The notes below the pieces were generated by a model, which was given only the letters and a program-made list of their open reading frames with translations, was not told where the DNA came from and did not search any database. From NCBI GenBank assembly GCA_029449235.1, contig JANATG010000002.1, positions 558,001 to 622,000 on the forward strand: a stretch of 64,000 bases of DNA, given 5' to 3'. The translations under genes and the position numbers were made by a program. The stretch comes from Linnemannia schmuckeri (taxonomy: Eukaryota; Mortierellomycota; Mortierellomycetes; Mortierellales; Mortierellaceae). Shown piece by piece: positions 46,732 through 58,273 of the stretch (position 1 is its first letter; each line of letters starts with the position of its first letter).

Positions 46732-47344
46732 GTTGGGGGGAGGTCTTGGTTGTGAGTGGTATTTTCGTGCGTGCGTGCGTACGTTTTATTTGCGTTGGGT
46801 GGATGGGGAGGTGGTGTGATAGGTTGTGTAAGTGGATAGGGTGAAGAAGAAAAAAAGGGAAAAGAAAAAAAAAATGTAAGGGTGTGTGAGAGGAGCAAGA
46901 GGAGGAGGAGGAGGAGGTCCAAGCCCAGGCGTGGATAGCCCACAAAAAGGAAATAGTTTAATTCCCAGAAAAGATAATATTCAACTTGGAAGTAAGGATT
47001 ATAAGACGTCATCGAGTCGAAAAATTGACCTTGGCTTTGATTTGTACGCGCGCACTCTGTCAGAGGAGAAAACGCGTCAGCGGGAAGGGCAGACCCAAAG
47101 AAAGTGAAAGAAAGAAAGAAAAGAGTCCCACAGCCTGACAACGTTTTTGTTGCATTCGCACATCGCCCTTCCACTTCTTTTTTTTTACTTCTTTCTTTAA
47201 ACAACTTCAACTACTTCAACAACTCATTACACCTCAAGGAACAACCAAGCCAACAAGTTCAACGCACAACAAGGACAGACGATCGACAACCAACACAAAC
47301 CAACAGCCCTCAACCCTCACTTTACACACACAAAAAAAAAGGCC
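46732..47344. promoter_or_regulatory. Divergent promoter region for the unrecognised gene and RPT6
   Basis: 613 nt between divergent start codons. G/A-rich near 46840-46920, an ACGCG-containing patch near 47045-47080 (ACGCGCGCAC, AACGCGTCAG), and a T/C- then A/C-rich leader before RPT6. Confidence 0.5.
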
Positions 47345-49286
47345 ATGGTCCGTGACGGCATCAAGGGCTTCTACCGCGCAAAGATTGAAGAGGCCGAAGG
47401 CGAAATCCACGAAAAGACACAGAACTTGCGTCGTCTCGAAGCTCAGCGCAATGCCCTCAACGCCAAAGGTAAACTCTTCATTCCCTCATTCGTCTAATGC
47501 AGCAGAGCTGGTGCTCTGCTTGTGTCAGAAAGTAGCTGAGAAAACAAGACACGAAAGTCATATGAACAATACGCTGACCTTTTATTTTTGGTACTTGAAT
47601 TGTATGATAAATAGTCCGCCATTTGCGCGAGGAACTGCAGTTGCTTCAAGAGCCTGGTTCGTATGTTGCAGAAGTTGTCAAGCTGATGGGCAAGACCAAG
47701 GTTCTCGTCAAGGTAAACTAACTACTACTCAGTTGTTCAGGAAAGTTCACTTCGTGAAAGTGGATCGCTGCAGAGATTGGAGACTTGGACACAGCACTGT
47801 CATTTGTCTTCCGTAATATTGCTTTTGACTTGGATCAACTAGGAAGATCTACACCCCAGCCAGGTTATTGTGGCAATACCTTGCACAGAAAAGTAGAACC
47901 GAGAAACTAACAGATAAACGTCATATCCCCTTCGCAACGAAACAGGTTCACCCGGAAGGAAAGTACGTGGTGGATATTGGCGAGGGTATTGACAGGACAA
48001 AGCTGACGACCAACTTGCGTGTGGCGCTCAAGAACGATAACTATGCACTGCACAAGATCCTCCCCAATGCAATCGACCCCTTGGTCTCGTTGATGATGGT
48101 CGAGAAGGTCCCCGATTCGACCTACGAGATGATCGGAGGTCTGGACAACCAGATCAAGGAAATTAAGGAGGTCATCGAGTTGCCTGTTAAGCACCCAGAG
48201 CTCTTTGAGGCTCTTGGTATTGCGCAGCCCAAGGTTCGTCCTCCTTTCTTTTTTTTATTACTTGATTCTTTTTGTATTTAGTGCTTATGCGATCCAGTAC
48301 CAGTGAAGGACGGTGACTTATCAAAAAGTTGTTCCGTTATACTTTAAACATGATAGGGAGTGCTGTTGTATGGACCACCAGGAACTGGAAAGACGCTGTT
48401 GGCTCGTGCTGTCGCCCATCATACCGACTGCAAGTTCATTCGTGTCTCTGGATCAGAGTTGGTGCAAAAGTACATCGGAGAGGGAAGTCGCATGGTCCGT
48501 GAGCTCTTCGTCATGGCAAGGTACGTCTCTCTTCTGGATTCTCTCTTTTTATTGCATTGCAGTCTAACTGTGCAGATTTGGTTCACACTGTTACTTTGTA
48601 CGCAGAAGACCTAACCGCTATTCTTTTTTTTGTGACTACTACCCAAATAATAGAGAACATGCTCCATCTATTATCTTTATGGATGAGATTGATAGTATTG
48701 GAAGTTCCCGTGGCGAGGGCGGTGGAGGCGGAGGAGACAGTGAAGTTCAGCGTACGATGTTGGAGTTGCTGAACCAGCTGGATGGATTTGAGGCTACCAA
48801 GAACATCAAGGTGATCATGGCAACGAATCGTATTGATATTCTGGACTCTGCGCTGTTGCGTCCCGGTCGTATTGACCGTAAGATCGAGTTCCCCCCACCA
48901 AACGAGGTTGCCCGTGCCGATATTCTTAAGATTCACTCGAGGCGGATGAACTTGACCCGCGGTATCAATCTGCGCAAGATTGCCGAGAAGATGACGGGAT
49001 CCAGCGGAGCCGAGGTCAAGGGTGTCTGCACAGAAGCCGGCATGTACGCCCTTCGTGAGCGCAGAGGTAATTTTTCTTTTTCCTGTTGTTCGCACTTTAT
49101 CAAGGATGTTTGTATTGTCAGCACTGGATACGAACGAGTACTTAATATGTTGACACTAACGATATCTTACTTCACCTTTTACCTCTAATAGTTCATGTGA
49201 CACACGAGGACTTTGAGTTGGCTGTGGCCAAGGTTATGAAGCGTGCCGAGGACCAGAGCATGAGTGTCCACAAGCTGTTTAAGTAA
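47345..49286 (+). CDS. RPT6: 26S proteasome regulatory AAA-ATPase subunit RPT6 (Sug1/PSMC5)
   Basis: Six exons: 47345-47468, 47615-47712, 47946-48233, 48357-48520, 48654-49066 and 49192-49286; 393 residues, near the family length of about 405. Rpt6 is one of six ATPases forming the unfolding ring of the 19S base. The N-terminal coiled coil (EKTQNLRRLEAQRNALNAK) leads to the OB region (VHPEGKYVVDIGEGID). The AAA domain has Walker A GPPGTGKT at 176-183, Walker B IIFMDEID with Asp-Glu at 235-236, the SRH segment MATNRIDILDSALLRPGRID, and sensor-2 region SGAEVKGVCTEAGMYALRE. It ends VHKLFK, without the HbYX motif, as is normal for Rpt6. Near-identity to human PSMC5 through the ATPase core makes the subunit assignment firm. 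A GEGGGGGG stretch replaces the usual LEGGSGG loop. Confidence 0.97.
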
Positions 49287-50824
49287 ACGATTCTTCCATG
49301 TCAAAAAAGTATACACAAACGAACAATCAGGTTCTTTCTGGGATCGCAGGATGACTGGATCAGATCCACGACTGAATGGCTAATAAATAACGATAAGCAC
49401 TCTGAAATGAACAGTCTGTGGATTGCATGCGTTGGCTTTTATCGGAGGGGATCTTATGTGAACGTGTCAAGTTGAGTTTCCTCCTCTTCCAGGTTTCCCG
49501 AAAGCATTATCATCATCTTCATTTTTATTTTCATTTTCATTTTCTGCCTATCGCCACGACTTGTACCTCAGGAGGACAGTATCCCTCGCTATCAGGTCAA
49601 GATTTTCGTGACTAATTTTCTCTGACTCTCAGTACCAACATCTACAGGAGAGCTTGTGGGTGTCCAGTCGAATCCACATCTATCAGATAATCCAAATAAG
49701 AGTCAAGTCAACATGAGTAATAGAAGGACAACATTGCGTTGTCAAAAACGAGCTGACACCCAAAAGAGGAACGAGCATTTTGGGAAAGTGGCGGTCGTAA
49801 CTGCCAGGATCTCGATTACCTTCTCACCACAACAGTAACTTTTTTCCTGCACGTATGACATACATTCGCAGCAAAGCCTTTATTATATCGCTCATGTTCT
49901 CTGCCCCCCGCCTCACCTCTCTCCCTCCCTTTTGTGTATTTCTCATATATATTCCCAGCTCTTTAACCACTTTCTCGCTTTCGCTCACACGCTCGTTTTG
50001 GAGGCGCTTGTCAGTTGATTTTGATAGCCTGGAAGTAAAGTTGAGAGTAAATGCATGAGCGTTCTTCAGTACCGAGGCGCGGGACTGTAAAGTAGCCTTT
50101 CTTATGAAGAAAATCAAAGGGGTCCGAGTGGATGTAAGGACCTCAGTGCTCAAAAAGAGTTATCTCGTGTATTTTCTTTCTCTTTATATCCTCAGTTATC
50201 AATTGCAGATCATTTGGACACAATCAGTAGGAACGGAAAATGCAATCAAGAGCTATCAGGATTTCCTACATTAGCTTAAGCATGTCGTTCTGTTAGTCCT
50301 GCCAGGCGGTACGTCACGTCCCTTACTGTTCCCCAACATTCCAGAGATTCGGCACGCTTTAGCTCATCCTCCCGATGCCTGGCCGGCTCCCCTAGACCCC
50401 GGCAGCTCCGACTCAGAAGCTCTTCTGAAGCTAGGTTCTGACGCTCTGCCGACCGCGCGACTCCTTCTCCTTCTTTTTGGCATCCTCCAATCTATCTCTT
50501 GTTGCCTCCAATCTCACTTTCCAGCCATTTATCCTCTTTGTGCATTCATCCATCTTTCTTTTTCTCGTCGAGCCATCTGATCCCAGCTTCATGCAGTAGT
50601 CACTACTTACACCACGCCATTGTCACTCCCACTCTCACCAGTCTCGTCATTTTTTACATTTAACCACACCATGACCCACTTTTTATTTTCTCATTCTGTT
50701 CTCCATTCTGCCATTCACCAATAGCTCTTCCTTCCATCTCTTCACAAACCTACCTCCCCATCACCCGATACACCCACCTCCCAACACCACCATGACCACT
50801 CACCATTCCTAGCCCTACTCGTCT
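49287..50824. other. Intergenic, RPT6 3' flank; nothing else recognised
   Basis: 1.5 kb without a supported gene. 50160-50480 has a higher G/C patch (AGTCCTGCCAGGCGG, CCTGGCCGGCTCCCCTAG) that is not a tRNA or rRNA I can recognise. C/T-rich from 50460. Confidence 0.45.
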
Positions 50825-51895
50825 CGCCATTCGCGCTCAAGGATTCCGTCCACTCCTCAACTTCTTCAGTCCAGAACTCCTTCGCACCCTCACCACGCAT
50901 CACCCTCACCTCCTCTCACGCATTGCCTGATAGACTTTGACCCCGACCAGCTCTTTACACTGGGCAACGAGGAACTGGCCCTTCGGATTGGCCCCGACTC
51001 CACACATATCATCACCAACAACCACCAGCGCCTCGATATCAACCGGGCCTTTCAGGTTCGTCCATTTCCTTCAGGAGGGCTTCCACCAATACCAATCCTT
51101 CCTCACCCGGTTTCTGATCTCCATTCTGACTACTAACCTCGCGCAGGATCAACTCCGGTCTATTCAGACTGAAATCGCCCGTCTCTCGCCCCGCTGAACT
51201 GGCACGTGCGCGGATCGCGCGTCTCGGAAAGCTAGTGTCGTTTGCACGTCTTTGCGAGTGTGAGAATTTCACTCTGAGAAATGATATGTAGCCAGCGCCT
51301 GAGCTATAACACGTCACCAACTGCCACAGCATACTAATTTAATGTACTTGAATAAACAGACCCAACACTCTCTTTCCCATTCCATAATCTCCCACCACAA
51401 ATATTCGTCAACGCCACCAACTTCAAGATTCTTTAGCGCCAAAGTCTAGTTTCGTAATCTTAGTTCATAACCTTGACCTTAAAACACACATATTCTATAT
51501 CCACAATCCCATACTTACCTTGTTACAGCGAGGAACATGCGCGCGCCGAAGCGGAGAGGCGGTAGCGGCTCAGGCAGCTCCATAACAAGTTGGCCGGCAA
51601 CCCCAACTCCATCCTCCAGTCCCTGTAAGAACTCTTTTACTCTCTCCTCTATTTTATTTTTATGTACTCTATTGTTCATCAGAGGCCATCTCTTTTATTT
51701 TGATGACAACTGCTGCTGGCCGACGATCTCTTGTTTGCCTTTCGTCTCACCCACAATCTCTCCCTCCTCGAATGATCTAGTTCTAGGCTCTGTTTCCTCT
51801 CTTTTTTTTCTCTCCTTCCACTCCTCCAAAAAATAATCAACAATGGAATCGTCCAACATCTCAACATCGTGCCCTACCCTAAGATCAAGTTCTAA
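50825..51895 (+). pseudogene. Frameshifted remnant of an unrecognised gene
   Basis: Coding-like peptides follow one another in changing frames: AIRAQGFRPLLNFFSPELL and LTTHHPHLLSRIA up to a TGA near 50930, then DFDPDQLFTLGNEELALRIG with ITNNHQRLDINRAFQ, then in another frame VHFLQEGFHQYQSFLTRFLI and DQLRSIQTEIARLSP. A one-base shift at a CCCC run near 51192 restores AELARARIARLGKLVSFARL. Later pieces near 51540-51628 (RLRQLHNKLAGNPNSILQSL, preceded by a TAG) and 51840-51890 (NGIVQHLNIVPYPKIKF) may belong to the same gene. At least three frame breaks argue for decay and not introns. The family is not recognised. Confidence 0.45.
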
Positions 51896-52121
51896 GGTGG
51901 AGGAGTGGATTTCAATCGAAATTCTGTTAAGAAGTCATGCATAAAAGACACAAGAACGAACTGGTAGGTGGTGAGAAACAGAAAAGGAGACGAGATATTA
52001 TAGACCAAAAAAACTTCAGCATGGTACTAGTCTGTGCAAACTTGTATATAAGGTTCACTGAAAATTGTGATCGAGCGGTGATGGATAAAAAAAAATACTT
52101 TTATTGTTTATTTTTATTGTT

Positions 52122-53324
52122 CTAAACTGCAACGTAACCATAGCTTTTCAAATGCTCCAAGGCTGCTTTGGCATTTGAGAACCCCTGGTCGGCCGACTTT
52201 TGGTACCACTCCGCGGCTGTTGCATAGCTTTGGGGCACACCTAGACCAAGATTGTAGAAAGCGCCGACATTGCATTGCGCAGCTGCATGACCTTGCTCGG
52301 CGGCCTTGAGGTACCAATACATCGCCTGTGCGTAATCCTGAGGAACACCGAGACCAGAATTGTGTAAAGCCCCTACATAGTACTGACCGGCTGGATCCCC
52401 TTGTTCAGCGGCTTTGAGATACCAAACCATGGCTGCTTGGTAGTTTCGTGGGACCAACTTGCCATCATGGTACATGTCGCCTAGAGCAACCTGGGCATCC
52501 TTGTCACCCTGGCTGGCGCTGATGGTTGTCTGGATCAAGTCCTTCTTCATCGGTATATTGGCAGTCGCACCTTGATGTCCTCGTGACTGGGGGTTGCTCT
52601 TGTTCCTTTGGTATGGAGGAGCTGATGGGTTGTTGCTGTCAGGCGATTGATCGTTCAACAGTGCATGCGGTCCTCGAGCTGATAGAAACACTAGGGGTCT
52701 GTCGATGTGGGAATAATTGTCCATTGCTGTCTCTTCCAGACCATAGACTGGATTGCGTCGCACAGTGGGGGTGGCGTTGACTTCCTGCCTAACAAGGTAG
52801 TTATTGTCCGTCGTCTCTTCCTCCTGTGGTAACACTGGCATTAGTTTCTCGGGTACATTCCTCGGTGATACGCTCTCCATGTTGACAGATGGAGAATCTA
52901 TAACCACATCCAAGACGACGTTCGGCATGGCTGCGATCCTGAGAGGCTCAAGGCTAAAGGGTTTGTTTTATAGTATCAAAGGGCATTAGCATGTGGTGTG
53001 GTTATCTTTTCACTGTCTGCTTTCCGAATAGCCGCGTTGATGTATGCCCAAGATAATTACATACTTTCTAAAGTCAGGCCCTTTCAAGAAAGGGATAACC
53101 CTCGCCCCCTGTCGAATCTGTAAAGCGTTACTGAACGGGATATCCTCCCAGAGCACAATTGTCTTCTTCGTCTCGGGATCAAGATAACAATCGACATATA
53201 AAATGTCATCTGGGTTGGCGGGTGGGATAGAGGAAGGCGAGAGATGCCTTTCGACAGAGCGGAGTGCTTGTGTGAGTTCCTGAGGAGTGGAGGGAAGGTC
53301 CCCTTGCAGCGTGTTTTGAGTCAT
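52122..53324 (-). CDS. Sel1-like repeat protein
   Basis: Two exons on the minus strand: 53324-53065 and 52953-52122 (GTATGT donor, CTTTAG acceptor), 363 residues. The first 110 residues form a conserved-looking N-terminal region (DDILYVDCYLDPETKKTIVL with VLWEDI, VIPFLKGPDF, LEPLRIAAMPNVVLDVV). I know this region from Sel1 proteins of Mortierella-type fungi; that recollection is not checked. A disordered middle precedes about three Sel1 repeats in the last 130 residues: AQVALGDMYHDGKLVPRNY, AMVWYLKAAEQGDPAGQYYV, SGLGVPQDYAQAMYWYLKAA and AQCNVGAFYNLGLGVPQSYA. Sel1 repeats are TPR-like helical pairs that act as protein scaffolds, in fungi often in signalling or ER quality control. The exact role is unknown. 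It converges with RPT6 and is followed upstream by a shorter relative in the same orientation. Confidence 0.88.
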
Positions 53325-54679
53325 TGGTGTGTGCGTATGTGCAGGTAGGTGAGAAAAAGGAGGCCCGGTGTGACGTGTGCTGTGATGGAAATGGAAGGTA
53401 ATGATGATGGTGATGGTGTTGCTGATGGGAGGGCTGTGGATGCACAAATGAGCGAATGGAAAGGAGAAAGGGAAGGAGATGAGGAAAGGAGAAGGGGTGG
53501 AAGAAGAGAGGAAAAAAGAGACGGGGAAAAGAGAAAGGGTAGAAGTAAAATCCCCTTTAGAAGAGCAAACACAAGATCAGGGACCGTAGCAGCTGAGCCT
53601 AGAAGGAAACCGAGGAGTCAATGGAATGTTCTATTCTATTTCGACAACAACGCTTTGATCATGCAAATGGCCAATAATAACAACGGATTATAGTTGGTTG
53701 TTTATTGCACACATAGGGATTCATGAACATAGAGTCAGTATTGGTTCTTCAAAGCGACGAACAGGGCGTCGATATCGTTGTCGAATGAGAAAAGTAGAAG
53801 AATGACCGAGGGCCAACTTGCAATGATTGATGGATCCTCTCGTTTGTCTTTTGGATCGTGGTAGTGCAAAGTGGGCATGTAAGCACGCTCAAAAAAAGAC
53901 GGACACAAATTTTCTTTTTCGATCTTTTGAGCTGCTCGAACGGATGTGCTGGGCGAAAGAAAAAAACGCGACTGAAATTTATTGCTTGCTCTAGTCATTG
54001 GTCAAGGCGAAGACAGGGCGAGGAGAAAAGAGGGGCTAAGACAAATTCAATCAGCCAGAGCGCGATTCAGGAACAGACACGGCGAGGGGCCAGTGACTCG
54101 GCCTTGTCAAATTCGAGACGGATTTAGTGGTGTTAAAAAACTTTTTTTTTGGAGCCTTGGTTTTGCATTCACGAGAGGATCACTTTTCAAGATCGGACAC
54201 CGGGTTACATATCACAGTTTCCTCTTCATTTTTTTTTGTAATGCCTTCATTTTCTTCCTACAGCAAACACATAGAGTCCTATCATTGCAGCACCAACACG
54301 TAGAGCAAACATATCCATTTTTAAATCCGATCTAACGTTACAAGCGCCACAAAATAAATGTACTGTGTAGAATAACTTGTTCACTCCAAACAAAATCAGG
54401 TCTCTTGTGCTATTGTCGCTTGGATGTCATCGTCAATGGTCAGATCAAGCATTGTGCCTCTTAAGAACCCCGCCATAAAGCGAGAAAGAACAAGAGAAAG
54501 ATGCGTTCTCAAACCAATCTGTGCAAAAAAGCCTGAATCCCATTGTCTCGTAGTGACAAGGCTACTCGCACGTTTGCAATAGTTTTTTTCAGCAAAGTTA
54601 TTGTTTCTTAAGTTATTTGAAATGGCAGGATCTCAAATGCTGACTGAAGTACTGCAACTTATCATATCCATCCTTAATC
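53325..54679. other. Intergenic between two Sel1-type genes
   Basis: 1.35 kb. 53325-53560 is G/A-rich on the plus strand (promoter of the Sel1 gene on the minus strand). The rest contains no supported gene. Confidence 0.5.
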
Positions 54680-55210
54680 TCAGTGTTTTTGGGGAATCTG
54701 CATACGATCCTTGGTATCGAAATGTCCTTGAGCAACTGCCCTAGTGTACCAGATATTCGCCTCCTTCTTTTCCGTTGTGACGCCTCGGCCTTGGTCGTAC
54801 ATTCGTGCGAAGTTATGCTGGACTGCTGCATATCCTCGTTCGGCTTCCTGACAATACAATGAAACTGCAGCGGAAATGTTCACAGGTGTTCGTTCGTAAG
54901 CGTAGTTGAGGCTGGACAGCCATTGAACGTGAAAGTGGGCACTTGGCTCTCCATTCTCAGCCGTTTTGCAAAACAGTTCAAGTACCATTGCATTACTCTG
55001 CTCATCCTTAGTGCTAAGCTCGTACATCGATCCAAGTTGAGCTGAACATATCTCTACAAAAAGTTCCTTCCTAGTGGACGTGATCAATTGTTCCATTCTT
55101 TCTCTGAGCTCAGGCTCCTGAGGCAGAATCCCATCAGTTTGAGTTTTCCTTGCTGGTGGTTGCTTATGCCTACCTACCCTACATATCCCATCTATCTTTT
55201 CTACTGGCAT
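54680..55210 (-). CDS. Short Sel1-like repeat protein, probably a truncated paralogue
   Basis: A 176-residue open frame on the minus strand. It has degenerate Sel1 repeats: SAQLGSMYELSTKDEQSNAM, AHFHVQWLSSLNYAYER, then AAVQHNFARMYDQGRGVTTE and ANIWYTRAVAQGHFD. It starts MPVEKIDGICRVGRHKQPP and lacks the DILYVD...VLWEDI region of its neighbour 1.4 kb away. That makes it either a truncated tandem relative or a gene whose 5' exon lies upstream of 55210 and was not found. Repeats diverge from consensus more than in the neighbour, so decay is possible. Confidence 0.6.
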   Translation of the reverse strand: MPVEKIDGICRVGRHKQPPARKTQTDGILPQEPELRERMEQLITSTRKELFVEICSAQLGSMYELSTKDEQSNAMVLELFCKTAENGEPSAHFHVQWLSSLNYAYERTPVNISAAVSLYCQEAERGYAAVQHNFARMYDQGRGVTTEKKEANIWYTRAVAQGHFDTKDRMQIPQKH

Positions 55211-56931
55211 GCGTCATTACTATGGGATACCCGGACCAGAGTGCAAGGGGGAAGAGAAGAGAATAAGAAGAACACTTTTTCTATCGAGTTACCCGGACCG
55301 AAATTGAGGAAAATCCAGGGAATATTTGAAAGAAGGGAGGAGCATTTTACCTCTTGTTTTCGCTTTTTTCATTCGCTCATGCGTGATGAACGTGTGCTGG
55401 TAAACAGAGAGAAATAGTAGTGTCCAGCTGTTTGCGTCTTCTCCAATAACCATTGATCGCTTTGTTCCTGCCTTCCCCCTCCCTCCCCTTTCTCTTTTCG
55501 GCATCCCTCGTTTTTCTGTGCATTAACTCTCCTTCCTACCGTAGGAGAGATATCTCTCCGATAGTGCCTTCCCCTGGACTTTCTCCATCTTAGCTCAGAT
55601 ATCCAGGATGAAAATAGTTACCTCTGATTTTGGCGTTGCCGTCTTCATCGTTTGAATGCCCCGTCAGTCCTTGGTCCTCATCGCCCACATACCTGTGAAA
55701 ATGCTGGCGTTATTGGGTTTCTTCGCCTGAACACTCTCTGACACACACATTGACACACACTTTGTCTCTCTCTCATCTTAACAGGCGTACAAATTGACAA
55801 GCCAGTTAAACTTACAAATCCTCTTTTCATGCCTCATCTTAGTGTGGCGCTCTTATCTATGTCACTTGCGTCCCCGTTGCTCAAGCAGATGCATGACCAC
55901 GGCAATCAGCCAAAAAGAATACCGGACAAGTGAAAGACCATGCCTTCCCCCTAGCCCTTTATCTTCTTTATCCCTATACGTCCTTGGCATGTCCTCTCCG
56001 CGTTGTCCTACCCTTGGTCCATCAACGTTCTTAATGTGGCTCTCCCATCCACCCCTCGATCTCTTGTCTTCGCTCATGGATTTTTCTCGAGCTTGATCCT
56101 TCTACGTCTCTGAACACATCCTATGCCTGGTTTTCTTACATTCCTGGCGTTGTCTCGCCACTGAACCTATCTATCCTGTCTTAATCCGGCTATGTCTTCG
56201 GCATTGTACCTCCCTTGATCATCTTTGGTTCTGCTACCTTGTAGGCTGTCTACCCCTTGATCTCCCTAGTCTATCTCCCTGTTTTCAGTCTTCCTTTCCA
56301 AGAGGCATTTTGGAGTTGCGAGGAACGGTGTTGTGAATTGATCATCCACACAATAATAGGTGAGCACCACCTCTTCAACGAGATTAACGACATAACTTAT
56401 CCTTTCCACTCCTAACTCCAACAACAACGTAAATAAAGCCAGATTTGCGTATAGGAACAAGTTCATCCCCTCTCCCTGATTGCAGAAAACCGCCTGGAAA
56501 GCACAATTGATGGCTCCTTTTTCTACCATCTCAGCCTTGTTTATGTTATGGAAGCGAAATGGAGAGACAAAAACAAAAGACGGCGGGGGGAGACAAACAT
56601 TGAACCAGAGGAGGCCAGGTTTGGCTTAGAACGGCAAGAAGACTTGGCTCGCTCTAGGCCATGCACCTCTTTATATAAAAAAAACTCGTATATAATGAAG
56701 ATCTCACTCCCATAGCACAGCTTCATCCCATCCCACTGTTTCTGTCTTCAGAATCTTTATCGTTCTAGACTCTCCACACACTGCCCACAAAAAGACGTAA
56801 GCAACATACGCTAAAACACTGACATTTTACTTGCGCACTTCCCTGCTCGAAACATGTTCGGTTCACTATATAACAATATCTCTCTCTTATTTTGTCTCTT
56901 TTTAATAATCCGATCCAGCAATCCGGTCATC
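55211..56931. other. Intergenic, nothing firmly recognised
   Basis: 1.7 kb. C/T-rich in 55440-56230. Small ORFs occur on both strands (for example 56266-56529, minus, 87 codons with a hydrophobic stretch), none convincing. The last 200 nt could be promoter for the ORF at 56932. Confidence 0.45.
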
Positions 56932-57433
56932 ATGCTTACAAGAAAAATCGCCATCGTCTTCTTGCCTCTCCTCTTCGCTGCCCGGAGCGTGAATGGAGCG
57001 GAAAAGGTCGGCGTCCCGCCTATCGGTCTTCCCCCACTTTCACACCCTGGGATAGTGACCCTAGGACCATCTCTCCAGATCAACTTCGACGACACAACTT
57101 GCACCCCTTTGCGATCGTCAACCTCGGTCAAGCATCATGAGCGGGAAGTACAAGGCCGACGATCGTATCATTTTAGAGAAGGGCCGCGGTGAAAAGAAGG
57201 ACATCCTGAGGCCCTTAGGCCCGCACTGCTCGGACACAATCTCCCACTCCGCGACCTATTTCATTGACTATCAGATCATCGAGAATCCAACATCGACTGA
57301 CATATCTGCGCAAGTTCATGTTGTTCTCACAGCCGGGCTCGTTGCGTCCGGAACTGTGTTTCCACCGAACCTAAAGGGCACCTGTATATTCAAAAGAGGT
57401 GGAACATTAATCCCTCCAAAACATTCCCTCTGA
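56932..57433 (+). pseudogene. Disrupted ORF for a small secreted protein
   Basis: The ATG at 56932 opens a classical signal peptide (MLTRKIAIVFLPLLFAARSV, cleavage likely after NGA). It continues EKVGVPPIGLPPL to SLQINFDDTTCTP near 57108. After that, coding-like sequence moves to two other frames: FAIVNLGQA (about 57110-57138), then SGKYKADDRIILEKGRGEKK through DTISHSATYFIDYQIIENP to GTVFPPNLKGTCIFKRGG, stop at 57431. No GT-AG pair of reasonable length explains the shifts. The pattern suggests a broken extracellular-protein gene of about 165 residues; sequence error is an alternative. Family unknown. Confidence 0.4.
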
Positions 57434-58108
57434 CGGACATTAAGAAAACGTTCACATGTAGAACCAAGAGCGCGTATAGATAGTTCCAGAAAATCATCTA
57501 CACTAAGCTGTTTCTCAGTATTTTCCGTATCCTTTCTCACATCGTACAAACACTAATTAAAAGATACACTCATTTTTTTAAACTATCAACGCTATGTAGT
57601 TTTATTCATCAGAACCCATGAAGACCCATTAGGATGTGATTTCTTCAACAAGTACGGTTATTTCCTTGATCGTTACGTCCTACTCGATGGCGAATCTGGT
57701 AATGTAGTGTGACCGCCCCTTGCGTTTCGCAACATCTGGACATCTCTAAACAGCCTCAGCCCTTGAGATGGGTAAGCAGACAATCTGCTTGTGATAGCAA
57801 CAGAAGGTGGGTGGTGACAGGTGTAGTAAAGGGCAAAAATTGAAAGGAGAGAGTCAGAAGGCAGAGGCAGGAACGGATGATGTTCATTGTACAAGCAGCT
57901 AAGGTATTTATGTGTGTGTTCTACAAGGGGATATTGATAAGCAATGATAGTCAAGAATGGTGGCACAAAGGAATCAGGAACAAGGAATGCACAGTATAAT
58001 ATCCCTTTGGTAATTTGAAATCGTTCATCAAAAACAAATCACGAAGATGCGAAACAACATTGTCAGGGTGCGCTCGAATATTGCTTAATTAACCTTTAGA
58101 GTGTTTGG
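57434..58108. other. Intergenic left flank of the transposon
   Basis: No gene supported. The minus-strand ORF 57673-57966 is short and without features. Confidence 0.45.
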
Positions 58109-58273
58109 GCATTGATTTTCATTTCGTCATTCTATCAAACGCAACTTCGTCGTTTTTTTCGGCACTGCTTATATCGACTTCTGTGAATGCCTCATTCTTT
58201 ACAGCCTTTCCCTCCTTCCCTCCATTATATCTGCCTCATCTCAACAAGACCCACACACTCTCTTCACAGCACC

